NCBI RefSeq assembly: GCF_963662255.1
Contig: NC_085073.1
Location: 6,875,598-6,939,597 of the forward strand
From: Cinclus cinclus
Taxonomy: Eukaryota > Chordata > Aves > Passeriformes > Cinclidae
Direction of reading: 5' to 3'
DNA length: 64,000 nt
How positions within the stretch are numbered: position 1 is the first letter of the stretch; every line of letters starts with the position of its first letter. The notes beneath the pieces were generated by a model. It saw only the letters and a program-made list of their open reading frames with translations, did not search any database and had not been told where the DNA came from. The translations under genes were made by a program, and so were the position numbers. Positions 21,353-34,117 of the stretch are shown in pieces.

Positions 21353-23471
21353 AAAATGACATCTGCCAAGTGGGCTCTTGAGTTTGGCTTCTTGGGGAAA
21401 GTTCTTCCTTTCAAAGCCAACTTGCCTGCGTCCCTTCCCGGGCTTTTACTACAAAAATTCCATAAGGACGAGGATTTCTCCCAGACCAAAGCTTCCCCCT
21501 CCTCCAAACCTGGCTGCCATCGGAGGCCCAAACGCGCCCTACAAAATGACATCTGCCAAGTGGGCTCTTGAGTTTGGCTTCTTGGGGAAAAGTGCCTCCT
21601 TTCGGAGTCAACTTGCCTGCGGCCCATGCAGGGCTTTTGCCTACAAAAATTCCATAAGGACGAGGATTTCTCCCAGGCCAAAGCTGCCCCCTCCTCCAAA
21701 CCTGGCTGCCATCGGAGGCCCAAACGCGCCCTACAAAATGACACCTGCCAAGTGGGCTCTTGAGTTTGGCTTCTTGGGGGAAAGTGCCTCCTTTCAAAGC
21801 CAACTTGCCTGTGGCCCGTTCTTGGCTTGTGCCTACAAAAATTCCATAAGGACAAGGATTTCTCCCAGACCAAAGCTGCCCCCTCCTCCAAACCTGGCTG
21901 CCATCGGAGGCCCAAACGCGCCCTACAAAATGACATCTGCCAAGTGGGCTCTTGAGTTTGGCTTCTTGGGGAAAAGTGCCTCCTTTCGGAGTCAACTTGC
22001 CGGCGGCCCATGCAGGGCTTTTGCCGACAAAAATTCCATAAGGACGAGGATTTCTCCCAGACCAAAGCTGCCCCCTCCTCCAAACCTGGCTGCCATCGGA
22101 GGCCCAAACGTGCCCTACAAAATGACATCTGCCAAGTGGGCTCTTGAGTTTGGCTTCTTGGGTGGAAGTGCCTCCTTTCAAAGCCAACTTGCCTGCGTCC
22201 CGTCCTGGGCTTTTGCCTACAAAAATTCCATAAGGACGAGGATTTCTCCCAGACCAAAGCTGCCCCCTCCTCCAAACCTGGCTGCCATCGGAGGCCCAAA
22301 CGCGCCCTACAAAATGACATCTGCATTGTGGGTTCTTGAGTTTGGCTTCTTGGGGAAAAGTGCCTCCTTTCAAAGCCAACTTGCCTAACTTGCCTGCGGC
22401 CCATGCGGGGTTTTTGCCTACAAAAATTCCATAAGGACGAGGATTTCTCCCAGACCAAAGCTGCCCCCTCCTCCAAACCTGGCTGCCATCGGAGGCCCAA
22501 ACGCGCCCTACAAAATGACACCTGCCAAGTGGGCTCTTGAGTTTGGCTTCTTGGGGAAAAGTGACTCCTTTCAAAACCAACTTGCCTGCGTCCCGTCCCG
22601 GGCTTTTGCCTCCAAAAATTCCATAAGGACGAGGATTCCTGCCAGACCAAAGCTGCCCCCTCCTCCAAACCTGGCTGCCATCGGAGGCCCAAACGCGCCC
22701 TACAAAATGACATCTGCCAAGTGGGCTCTTGAGTTTGGCTTTCTGGGGAAAAGTGCCTCCTTTCGGAGTCAACTTGCCTGCGGCCCGTCCTGGGCTTTTG
22801 CCTACAAAAATTCCATAAGGACGAGGATTTCTCCCAGACCAAAGCTGCCCCCTCCTCCAAACCTGGCTGCCATCGGAGGCCCAAACGCGCCCTACAAAAT
22901 GACACCTGCCAAGTGGACTCTTGAGTTTGGCTTCTTGGGGAAAAGTGACTCCTTTCAAAACCAACTTGCCTGCGTCCCGTCCCGGGCTTTTGCCTCCAAA
23001 AATTCCATAAGGACGAGGATTCCTGCCAGACCAAAGCTGCCCCCTCCTCCAAACCTGGCTGCCATCGGAGGCCCAAACGCGCCCTACAAAATGACATCTG
23101 CCAAGTGGGCTCTTGAGTTTGGCTTTCTGGGGAAAAGTGCCTCCTTTCGGAGTCAACTTGCCTGCGGCCCGTCCTGGGCTTTTGCCTACAAAAATTCCAT
23201 AAGGACGAGGATTTCTCCCAGACCAAAGCTGCCCCCTCCTCCAAACCTGGCTGCCATCGGACGCCAAAACGCGCCCTACAAAATGACACCTGCCATGTGA
23301 GCTCTTGAGTTTGTCTTCTTGGGGAAAACTGCCTCCTTTCAAAGCCAACTTCCCTGCATCCGGTCCTGGGCTTTTGCCTACAAAAATTCCATAAGGACGA
23401 GGATTTCTCCCAGACCAAAGCTGCCCCCTCCTCCAAACCTGGCTGCCATCGGACACCAAAACGCGCCCTAC
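21353..23471 (+). repeat. 11-unit HOR of segment B (2119 bp)
   Basis: Starts are 21353 (J), 21543, 21735, 21927, 22119, 22311 (L), 22512 (D2), 22704, 22896 (D2), 23088 and 23280 (P). It equals 14945-16679 plus two extra units after J. The extra pair has CCCAGGCCAAAG and GGCCCGTTCTTGGC, which are unlike the units around it. Confidence 0.88.
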
Positions 23472-25224
23472 AAAATGACATCTGCCAAGTGGGCTCTTGA
23501 GTTTGGCTTCTTGGGGAAAGTTCTTCCTTTCAAAGCCAACTTGCCTGCGTCCCTTCCCGGGCTTTTACTACAAAAATTCCATAAGGACGAGGATTTCTCC
23601 CAGACCAAAGCTGCCCCCTCCTCCAAACCTGGCTGCCATCGGAGGCCCAAACGCGCCCTACAAAATGACATCTGCCAAGTGGGCTCTTGAGTTTGGCTTC
23701 TTGGGGAAAAGTGCCTCCTTTCGGAGTCAACTTGCCTGCGGCCCATGCAGGGCTTTTGCCGACAAAAATTCCATAAGGACGAGGATTTCTCCCAGAACAA
23801 AGCTGCCCCCTCCTCCAAACCTGGCTGCCATCGGAGGCCCAAACGCGCCCTACAAAATGACACCTGCCAAGTGGGCTCTTGAGTTTGGCTTCTTGGGTGG
23901 AAGTGCCTCCTTTCAAAGCCAACTTGCCTGCGGCCCGTCCTGGGCTTTTGCCTACAAAAATTCCATAAGGATGAGGATTTCTCTCAGACCAAAGCTGCCC
24001 CCTCCTCCAAACCTGGCTGCCATCGGAGGCCCAAACGCGCCCTACAAAATGACATCTGCATTGTGGGTTCTTGAGTTTGGCTTCTTGGGGAAAAGTGCCT
24101 CCTTTCAAAGCCAACTTGCCTAACTTGCCTGCGGCCCATGCGGGGTTTTTGCCTACAAAAATTCCATAAGGACGAGGATTTCTCCCAGACCAAAGCTGCC
24201 CCCTCCTCCAAACCTGGCTGCCATCGGAGGCCCAAACGTGCCCTACAAAATGACATCTGCATTGTGGGCTCTTGAGTTTGGCTTCTTGGGTGGAAGTACC
24301 TCCTTTCAAAGCCAACTTGCCTGCGGCCCGTCCTGGGCTTTTGCCTACAAAAATTCCATAAGGACGAGGATTTCTCCCAGACCAAAGCTGCCCCCTCCTC
24401 CAAACCTGGCTGCCATCGGAGGCCCAAACGCGCCCTACAAAATGACATCTGCCAAGTGGGCTCTTGAGTTTGGCTTCTTGGGGAAAAGTAAGTCATTTCA
24501 AAGCCAACTTGCCTAACTTGCCTGCGGCCCGTCCTGGGCTTTTGCCTACAAAAATTCCATAAGGACGAGGATTTCTCCCAGACCAAAGCTGCCCCCTCCT
24601 CCAAACCTGGCTGCCATCAGAGGCCCAAACGCGCCCCACAAAATGACATCTGCATTGAGGGTTCTTGAGTTTGGCTTCTTGGGGAAAAGTGCCTCCTTTC
24701 GGAGCCAACTTGCCTAACTTGCCTGCGGCCCGTCCTGGGCTTTTGAGTACAAAAATTCCAGAAGGACGAGGATTTCTCCCAGACCAAAGCTGCCCCCTCC
24801 TCCAAACCTGGCTGCCATCGGAGGCCCAAACGCGCCCTACAAAATGACATCTGCCAAGTGGGCTCTTGAGTTTGGCTTCTTGGGGAAAAGTGCCTCCTTT
24901 CGGAGTCATCTTGCCGGCGGCCCATGCAGGGCTTTTGCCTACAAAAATTCCATAAGGACGAGGATTTCTCCCAGACCAAAGCTGCCCCCTCCTCCAAACC
25001 TGGCTGCCATCGGACGCCAAAACGCGCCCTACAAAATGACACCTGCCATGTGGGCTCTTGAGTTTGTCTTCTTGGGGAAAACTGCCTCCTTTCAAAGCCA
25101 ACTTCCCTGCATCCGGTCCTGGGCTTTTGCCTACAAAAATTCCATAAGGACGAGGATTTCTCCCAGACCAAAGCTGCCCCCTCCTCCAAACCTGGCTGCC
25201 ATCGGACACCAAAACGCGCCCTAC
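23472..25224 (+). repeat. 9-mer HOR, copy 3 (1753 bp)
   Basis: Starts are 23472, 23662, 23854, 24046, 24247, 24439, 24640, 24841 and 25033. It matches copy 2 at an offset of 6792 bp with no difference in unit order or length. Confidence 0.9.
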
Positions 25225-27933
25225 AAAATGACATCTGCCAAGTGGGCTCTTGAGTTTGGCTTCTTGGGGAAAGTTCTTCCTTTCAAAGCCAACTTGCCTG
25301 CGTCCCTTTCCGGGCTTTTACTACAAAAATTCCAGAAGGACGAGGATTTCTCCCAGACCAAAGCTGCCCCCTCCTCCAAACCTGGCTGCCATCGGATGCC
25401 CAAACGTGCCCTACAAAATGACATCTGCCAAGTGGGCTCTTGAGTTTGGCTTCTTGGGGAAAAGTGCCTCCTTTCAAAGCCAACTTGCCTAACTTGCCTG
25501 CGGGCCGTCCTGGGCTTTTGCCTACAAAAATTCCATAAGGACGAGGATTTCTCCCAGACCAAAGCTGCCCCCTCCTCCAAACCTGGCTGCCATCGGATGC
25601 CCAAACGTGCCCTACAAAATGACATCTGCCAAGCGGGCTCTTGAGTTTGGCTTCTTGGGTGGAAGTACCTCCTTTCAAAGCCAACTTGCCTGCGGCCCGT
25701 CCTGGGCTTTTGCCTACAAAAATTCCATAAGGACGAGGATTTCTCCCAGACCAAAGCTGCCCCCTCCTCCAAACCTGGCTGCCATCGGAGGCCCAAACGC
25801 GCCCTACAAAATGACATCTGCCAAGTGGGCTCTTGAGTTTGGCTTCTTGGGGAAAGTTCTTCCTTTCAAAGCCAACTTGCCTGCGTCCCTTCCCGGGCTT
25901 TTACTACAAAAATTCCATAAGGACGAGGATTTCTCCCAGACCAAAGCTGCCCCCTCCTCCAAACCTGGCTGCCATCGGAGGCCCAAACGCGCCCTACAAA
26001 ATGACACCTGCCAAGTGGGCTCTTGAGTTTGGCTTCTTGGGTGGAAGTGCCTCCTTTCAAAGCCAACTTGCCTGCGGCCCGTCCTGGGCTTTTGCCTACA
26101 AAAATTCCATAAGGATGAGGATTTCTCCCAGACCAAAGCTGCCCCCTCCTCCAAACCTGGCTGCCATCGGAGGCCCAAACGCGCCCTACAAAATGACATC
26201 TGCATTGTGGGCTCTTGAGTTTGGCTTCTTGGGGAAAAGTGCCTCCTTTCAAAGCCAACTTGCCTAACTTGCCTGCGGCCCATGCGGGGTTTTTGCCTAC
26301 AAAAATTCCATAAGGACGAGGATTTCTCCCAGACCAAAGCTGCCCCCTCCTCCAAACCTGGCTGCCATCGGAGGCCCAAACGCGCCCTACAAAATGACAT
26401 CTGCCAAGTGGGCTCTTGAGTTTGGCTTTCTGGGGAAAAGTGCCTCCTTTCGGAGTCAACTTGCCTGCGGCCCGTCCTGGGCTTTTGCCTACAAAAATTC
26501 CATAAGGACGAGGATTTCTCCCAGACCAAAGCTGCCCCCTCCTCCAAACCTGGCTGCCATCGGACGCCAAAACGCGCCCTACAAAATGACACCTGCCATG
26601 TGGGCTCTTGAGTTTGTCTTCTTGGGGAAAACTGCCTCCTTTCAAAGCCAACTTCCCTGCATCCGGTCCTGGGCTTTTGCCTACAAAAATTCCATAAGGA
26701 CGAGGATTTCTCCCAGACCAAAGCTGCCCCCTCCTCCAAACCTGGCTGCCATCAGAGGCCCAAACGCGCCCCACAAAATGACATCTGCATTGAGGGTTCT
26801 TGAGTTTGGCTTCTTGGGGAAAAGTGCCTCCTTTCGGAGCCAACTTGCCTAACTTGCCTGCGGCCCGTCCTGGGCTTTTGAGTACAAAAATTCCAGAAGG
26901 ACGAGGATTTCTCCCAGACCAAAGCTGCCCCCTCCTCCAAACCTGGCTGCCATCGGACGCCAAAACGCGCCCTACAAAATGACACCTGCCATGTGGGCTC
27001 TTGAGTTTGTCTTCTTGGGGAAAACTGCCTCCTTTCAAAGCCAACTTCCCTGCATCCGGTCCTGGGCTTTTGCCTACAAAAATTCCATAAGGACGAGGAT
27101 TTCTCCCAGACCAAAGCTGCCCCCTCCTCCAAACCTGGCTGCCATCGGACACCAAAACGCGCCCTACAAAATGACATCTGCCAAGTGGGCTCTTGAGTTT
27201 GGCTTCTTGGGGAAAGTTCTTCCTTTCAAAGCCAACTTGCCTGCGTCCCTTCCCGGGCTTTTACTACAAAAATTCCATAAGGACGAGGATTTCTCCCAGA
27301 CCAAAGCTGCCCCCTCCTCCAAACCTGGCTGCCATCGGAGGCCCAAACGTGCCCTACAAAATGACACCTGCCAAGTGGGCTCTTGAGTTTGGCTTCCTGG
27401 GGAAAAGTGCCTCCTTTCGGAGTCAACTTGCCTGCGGCCCATGCAGGGCTTTTGCCGACAAAAATTCCATAAGGACGAGGATTTCTCCCAGACCAAAGCT
27501 GCCCCCTCCTCCAAACCTGGCTGCCATCGGAGGCCCAAACGTGCCCTACAAAATGACATCTGCCAAGTGGGCTCTTGAGTTTGGCTTCTTGGGTGGAAGT
27601 GCCTCCTTTCAAAGCCAACTTGCCTGCGGCCCGTCCTGGGCTTTTGCCTACAAAAATTCCATAAGGACGAGGATTTCTCCCAGACCAAAGCTGCCCCCTC
27701 CTCCAAACCTGGCTGCCATCGGAGGCCCAAACGCGCCCCACAAAATGAAATCTGCATTGAGGGCTCTTGAGTTTGTCTTCTTGGGGAAAACTGCCTCCTT
27801 TCAAAGCCAACTTCCCTGCATCCGGTCCTGGGCTTTTGCCTACAAAAATTCCATAAGGACGAGGATTTCTCCCAGACCAAAGCTGCCCCCTCCTCCAAAC
27901 CTGGCTGCCATCGGACACCAAAACGCGCCCTAG
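25225..27933 (+). repeat. Short J-led HORs at the end of and beyond segment B
   Basis: Groups: 25225 (J L W, 583 bp), 25808 (J W L S P L P, 1360 bp) and 27168 (J S W P-like, 766 bp). Past 26582 the order no longer follows segment A. An L unit (26775) sits between two P units (26583, 26976), and the P-like unit at 27742 opens with AAAATGAAATC and GCATTGAGGGC, so it looks like a mosaic of two classes. Confidence 0.85.
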
Positions 27934-30252
27934 AAAATGACATCTGCCAAGTGGGCTCTTGAGTTTGGCTTCTTGGGGAAAGTTCTTCCTTTCAAAGCCA
28001 ACTTGCCTGCGTCCCTTCCCGGGCTTTTACTACAAAAATTCCAGAAGGACGAGGATTTCTCCCAGACCAAAGCTGCCCCCTCCTCCAAACCTGGCTGCCA
28101 TCGGAGGCCCAAACGCGCCCTACAAAATGACATCTGCCAAGTGGGCTCTTGAGTTTGGCTTCTTGGGGAAAAGTGCCTCCTTTCGGAGTCAACTTGCCTG
28201 CGGCCCATGCAGGGCTTTTGCCGACAAAAATTCCATAAGGACGAGGATTTCTCCCAGAACAAAGCTGCCCCCTCCTCCAAACCTGGCTGCCATCGGAGGC
28301 CCAAACGCGCCCTACAAAATGACACCTGCCAAGTGGGCTCTTGAGTTTGGCTTCTTGGGTGGAAGTGCCTCCTTTCAAAGCCATCTTGCCTGCGGCCCGT
28401 CCTGGGCTTTTGCCTACAAAAATTCCATAAGGATGAGGATTTCTCCCAGACCAAAGCTGCCCCCTCCTCCAAACCTGGCTGCCATCGGAGGCCCAAACGC
28501 GCCCTACAAAATGACATCTGCATTGTGGGTTCTTGAGTTTGGCTTCTTGGGGAAAAGTGCCTCCTTTCAAAGCCAACTTGCCTAAGTTGCCTGCGGCCCA
28601 TGCGGGGTTTTTGCCTACAAAAATTCCATAAGGACGAGGATTTCTCCCAGACCAAAGCTGCCCCCTCCTCCAAACCTGGCTGCCATCGGAGGCCCAAACG
28701 TGCCCTACAAAATGACATCTGCATTGTGGGCTCTTGAGTTTGGCTTCTTGGGTGGAAGTACCTCCTTTCAAAGCCAACTTGCCTGCGGCCCGTCCTGGGC
28801 TTTTGCCTACAAAAATTCCATAAGGACGAGGATTTCTCCCAGACCAAAGCTGCCCCCTCCTCCAAACCTGGCTGCCATCGGAGGCCCAAACGCGCCCTAC
28901 AAAATGACATCTGCCAAGTGGGCTCTTGAGTTTGGCTTCTTGGGGAAAAGTGAGTCATTTCAAAGCCAACTTGCCTAACTTGCCTGCGGCCCGTCCTGGG
29001 CTTTAGACTACAAAAATTCCATAAGGACGAGGATTTCTCCCAGACCAAAGCTGCCCCCTCCTCCAAACCTGGCTGCCATCGGAGGCCCAAACGCGCCCTA
29101 CAAAATGACATCTGCCAAGTGGGCTCTTGAGTTTGGCTTTCTGGGGAAAAGTGCCTCCTTTCGGAGTCAACTTGCCTGCGGCCCATGCAGGGCTTTTGCC
29201 TACAAAAATTCCATAAGGACGAGGATTTCTCCCAGACCAAAGCTGCCCCCTCCTCCAAACCTGGCTGCCATCGGAGGCCCAAACGCGCCCTACAAAATGA
29301 CACCTGCCAAGTGGTCTCTTGAGTTTGGTTTCTTGGGGAAAAGTGACTCCTTTCAAAACCAACTTGCCTGTGTCCCGTCCCGGGCTTTTGCTACAAAAAT
29401 TCCATAAGGACGAGGATTCCTCCCAGACCAAAGCTGCCCCCTCCTCCAAACCTGGCTGCCATCGGAGGCCCAAACGCGCCCTACAAAATGACATCTGCCA
29501 AGTGGGCTCTTGAGTTTGGCTTTCTGGGGAAAAGTGCCTCCTTTCGGAGTCAACTTGCCTGCGGCCCATGCAGGGCTTTTGAGTACAAAAATTCCATAAG
29601 GACGAGGATTTCTCCCAGACCAAAGCTGCCCCCTCCTCCAAACCTGGCTGCCATCGGAGGCCCAAACGTGCCCTACAAAATGACATCTGCATTGTGGGCT
29701 CTTGAGTTTGGCTTCTTGGGTGGAAGTACCTCCTTTCAAAGCCAACTTGCCTGCGGCCCGTCCTGGGCTTTTGCCTACAAAAATTCCATAAGGACGAGGA
29801 TTTCTCCCAGACCAAAGCTGCCCCCTCCTCCAAACCTGGCTGCCATCGGAGGCCCAAACGCGCCCTACAAAATGACATCTGCCAAGTGGGCTCTTGAGTT
29901 TGGCTTCTTGGGGAAAAGTGCCTCCTTTCGGAGTCAACTTGCCGGCGGCCCATGCAGGGCTTTTGCCTACAAAAATTACATAAGGACGAGGATTTCTCCC
30001 AGACCAAAGCTGCCCCCTCCTCCAAACCTGCTTGCCATCGGACGCCAAAACGCGCCCTACAAAATGAAACCTGCCAAGTGGGCTCTTGAGTTTGGCTTCT
30101 TGGGGAAAACTGCCTCCTTTCAAAGCCAACTTCCCTGCATCCGGTCCTGGGCTTTTGCCTACAAAAATTCCATAAGGACGAGGATTCCTCCCAGACCAAA
30201 GCTGCCCCCTCCTCCAAACCTGGCTGCCATCGGACACCAAAACGCGCCCAAC
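27934..30252 (+). repeat. 12-unit J-led block with D units
   Basis: Starts are 27934 (J), 28124, 28316, 28508 (L), 28709 (W), 28901 (L), 29102, 29294 (D), 29485, 29677 (W), 29869 and 30061 (P-like). The trimer 29294-29868 (D with GTGGTCTCTTG, S with TTTTGAGTAC, W) recurs at 30443-31017. Just before the J, CGCCCTAGAAAATG is an early example of a CTAG variant that becomes frequent after 38.9 kb. Confidence 0.85.
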
Positions 30253-32970
30253 AAAATGACATCTGCCAAGTGGGCTCTTGAGTTTGGCTTCTTGGGGAAA
30301 GTTCTTCCTTTCAAAGCCAACTTGCCTGCGTCACTTCCCGGGCTTTTACTACAAAAATTCCATAAGGACGAGGATTTCTCCCAGACCAAAGCTGCCCCCT
30401 CCTCCAAACCTGGCTGCCATCGGAGGCCCAAACGCGCCCTACAAAATGACACCTGCCAAGTGGTCTCTTGAGTTTGGTTTCTTGGGGAAAAGTGACTCCT
30501 TTCAAAACCAACTTGCCTGTGTCCCGTCCCGGGCTTTTGCTACAAAAATTCCATAAGGACGAGGATTCCTCCCAGACCAAAGCTGCCCCCTCCTCCAAAC
30601 CTGGCTGCCATCGGAGGCCCAAACGCGCCCTACAAAATGACATCTGCCAAGTGGGCTCTTGAGTTTGGCTTTCTGGGGAAAAGTGCCTCCTTTCGGAGTC
30701 AACTTGCCTGCGGCCCATGCAGGGCTTTTGAGTACAAAAATTCCATAAGGACGAGGATTTCTCCCAGACCAAAGCAGCCCCCTCCTCCAAACCTGGCTGC
30801 CATCGGAGGCCCAAACGTGCCCTACAAAATGACATCTGCCAAGTGGGCTCTTGAGTTTGGCTTCTTGGGTGGAAGTACCTCCTTTCAAAGCCAACTTGCC
30901 TGCGGCCCGTCCTGGGCTTTTGCCTACAAAAATTCCATAAGGACGAGGATTTCTCCCAGACCAAAGCTGCCCCCTCCTCCAAACCTGGCTGCCATCGGAG
31001 GCCCAAACGCGCCCTACAAAATGACATCTGCCAAGTGGGCTCTTGAGTTTGGCTTCTTGGGGAAAAGTGAGTCATTTCAAAGCCAACTTGCCTAACTTGC
31101 CTGCGGCCCATCCTGGGCTTTAGACTACAAAAATTCCATAAGGACGAGGATTTCTCCCAGACCAAAGCTGCCCCCTCCTCCAAACCTGGCTGCCATCAGA
31201 GGCCCAAACGCGCCCCACAAAATGACATCTGCATTGAGGGTTCTTGAGTTTGGCTTCTTGGGGAAAAGTGCCTCCTTTCGGAGCCAACTTGCCTAACTTG
31301 CCTGCGGCCCGTCCTGGGCTTTTGCCTCCAAAAATTCCATAAGGATGAGGATTTCTCCCAGACCAAAGCTGCCCCCTCCTCCAAACCTGGCTGCCATCGG
31401 AGGCCCAAACGCGCCCTACAAAATGACATCTGCATTGTGGGTTCTTGAATTTGGCTTCTTGGGGGAAAGTGCCTCCTTTCGGAGTCATCTTGCCGGCGGC
31501 CCATGCAGGGCTTTTGCCTACAGAAATTCCATAAGGACGAGGATTTCTCCCAGACCAAAGCTGCCCCCTCCTCCAAACCTGGCTGCCATCGGACACCAAA
31601 ACGCGCCCTACAAAATGACATCTGCCAAGTGGGCTCTTGAGTTTGGCTTTCTGGGGAAAAGTGCCTCCTTTCGGAGTCAACTTCCTGTGGCCCATGCAGG
31701 GCTTTTGCCTACAAAAATTCCATAAGGACGAGGATTTCTCCCAGACCAAAGCTGCCCCCTCCTCCAAACCTGGCTGCCATCGGAGGCCCAAACGTGCCCT
31801 ACAAAATGACATCTGCATTGTGGGCTCTTGAGTTTGGCTTCTTGGGTGGAAGTACCTCCTTTCAAAGCCAACTTGCCTGCGGCCCGTCCTGGGCTTTTGC
31901 CTACAAAAATTCCATAAGGACGAGGATTTCTCCCAGACCAAAGCTGCCCCCTCCTCCAAACCTGGCTGCCATCGGAGGCCCAAACGCGCCCTACAAAATG
32001 ACATCTGCCAAGTGGGCTCTTGAGTTTGGCTTCCTGGGGAAAAGTGCCTCCTTTCGGAGTCAACTTGCCTGCGGCCCATGCAGGGCTTTTGCTACAAAAA
32101 TTCCATATGGACGAGGATTTCTCCCAGAACAAAGCTGCCCCCTCCTCCAAACCTGGCTGCCATCGGAGGCCCAAACGCGCCCTACAAAATGACATCTGCC
32201 AAGTGGGCTCTTGAGTTTGGCTTCTTGGGGAAAAGTGCCTCCTTTCAAAGCCAACTTGCCTAACTTGCCTGCGGCCCGTCCTGGGCTTTTGCCTACAAAA
32301 ATTCCATAAGGACGAGGATTTCTCCCAGACCAAAGCTGCCCCCTCCTCCAAACCTGGCTGCCATCGGAGGCCCATACGTGCCCTACAAGCTGACATCTGC
32401 CAAGTGGGCTCTTGAGTTTGGCTTCTTGGGGAAAAATGCCTCCTGTCGGAGTCAACTTGCCGGCGGCCCATGCAGGGCTTTTGACTACAAAAATTCCAGA
32501 AGGACGAGGATTTCTCCCAGACCAAAGCTGCCCCCTCCTCCAAACCTGGCTGCCATCGGAGGCCCAAACGCGCCCTACAAAATGACACCTGCCAAGTGGG
32601 CTCTTGAGTTTGGCTTCTTGGGGAAAAGTGACTCCATTCAAAACCAAACTCCCTGCGTCCCGTCCCGGGCTTTTGCTACAAAAATTCCATAAGGACGAGG
32701 ATTCCTCCCAGACCAAAGCTGCCCCCTCCTCCAAACCTGGCTGCCATCGGAGGCCCAAACGCGCCCTACAAAATGACATCTGCCAAGTGGGCTCTTGAGT
32801 TTGGCTTCTTGGGGGAAAGTGCCTCCTTTCAAAGCCAACTTGCCTAACTAGCCTGCGGCCCGTGCTGGGCTTTAGACTACAAAAATTCCATAAGGACGAG
32901 GATTTCTCCCAGACCAAAGCTGCCCCCTCCTCCAAACCTGCTTGCCATCGGACACCAAAACGCGCACTAC
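30253..32970 (+). repeat. 14-unit J-led block with irregular lengths
   Basis: Starts are 30253 (J), 30443 (D), 30634, 30826 (W), 31018 (L), 31219 (L), 31420, 31612 (191 bp), 31803 (W), 31995 (191 bp), 32186 (L), 32387, 32579 (D) and 32770 (L). Private changes are frequent, for example CTACAGAAATTCC near 31520, CCATATGG near 32103, CCCATACGTGCCC near 32370 and ACAAGCTGAC at 32385. Confidence 0.85.
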
Positions 32971-34117
32971 AAAATGACATCTGCATTGTGGTCTCTTGAG
33001 TTTGGCTTCTTGGGGAAAGTTCTTCCTTTCAAAGCCAACTTGCCTGCGTCCCTTCCCGGGCTTTTACTACAAAAATTCCATAAGGACGAGGATTTCTCCC
33101 AGACCAAAGCTGCCCCCTCCTCCAAACCTGGCTGCCATCGGAGGCCCAAACGCGCCCTACAAAATGACACCTGCCAAGTGGTCTCTTGAGTTTGGTTTCT
33201 TGGGGAAAAGTGACTCCTTTCAAAACCAACTTGCCTGTGTCCCGTCCCGGGCTTTTGCTACAAAAATTCCATAAGGACGAGGATTCCTCCCAGACCAAAG
33301 CTGCCCCCTCCTCCAAACCTGGCTGCCATCGGAGGCCCAAACGCGCCCTACAAAATGACATCTGCCAAGTGGGCTCTTGAGTTTGGCTTTCTGGGGAAAA
33401 GTGCCTCCTTTCGGAGTCAACTTGCCTGCGGCCCATGCAGGGCTTTTGCCGACAAAAATTCCATAAGGACGAGGATTTCTCCCAGACCAAAGCTGCCCCC
33501 TCCTCCAAACCTGGCTGCCATCGGAGGCCCAAACGCGCCCTACAAAATGACACCTGCCAAGTGGGCTCTTGAGTTTGGCTTCTTGGGGGAAAGTGCCTCC
33601 TTTCAAAGCCAACTTGCCTGCGGCCCGTCCTGGGCTTGTGCCTACAAAATTCCATAAGGACAAGGATTTCTCCCAGACCAAAGCTGCCCCCTCCTCCAAA
33701 CCTGGCTGCCATCGGAGGCCCAAACGCGCCCTACAAAATGACATCTGCCAAGTGGGCTCTTGAGTTTGGCTTCTTGGGGAAAAGTGACTCCTTTCAAAAC
33801 CAACTTGCCTGCATCCCGTCCTGGACTTTTGCTACAAAAAATCCATAAGGACGAGGATTCCTCCCAGACCAAAGCTGCCCCCTCCTCCAAACCTGGCTGC
33901 CATCGGAGGCCCAAACGCGCCCCACAAAATGACACCTGCATTGAGGGTTCTTTAGTTTGGCTTCCTGGGGAAAAGTGCCTCCTTTCGGAGTCAACTTGCC
34001 TGCGGCCCATGCAGGGCTTTTGCCTACAAAAATTCCAGAAGGACGAGGATTTCTCCCAGACCAAAGCTGCCCCCTCCTCCAAACCTGGCTGCCATCGGAG
34101 GCCCAAACGCGCCCTAC
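32971..34117 (+). repeat. Last J unit and following D-rich group
   Basis: Starts are 32971 (J, with CGCGCACTAC just before it and GTGGTCTCTTG inside it), 33161 (D), 33352, 33544 (191 bp, lost one A in the run before TTCC), 33735 (D variant with GGACTTTTGC) and 33926. After this block no J or P is found, so this is the right edge of the J/P domain. Confidence 0.87.

Larger units (their letters stand above)
19992..26582 (+). repeat. Segment B of a large tandem duplication (6591 bp)
   Basis: It directly follows segment A. The length difference of 794 bp equals loss of the 977-bp group, gain of 384 bp (two units, about 21543-21926) and loss of one 201-bp L unit (A: 19016-19216), that is 7385-977+384-201. 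Long stretches, such as 16680-18432 against 23472-25224, look nearly identical. Differences seen include AAGTGGACTC near 22915, CCAGAAGG near 25334 and a converted tail (ATCAGAGG with CGCCCCAC) near 21140. Confidence 0.9.

Noticed and set aside
27742..27933. Foreign insertion suspected at an odd unit (AAAATGAAATC with P-like middle)
   Set aside because: Its length is exactly 192 bp and both parts match known classes, so it is a mosaic monomer.
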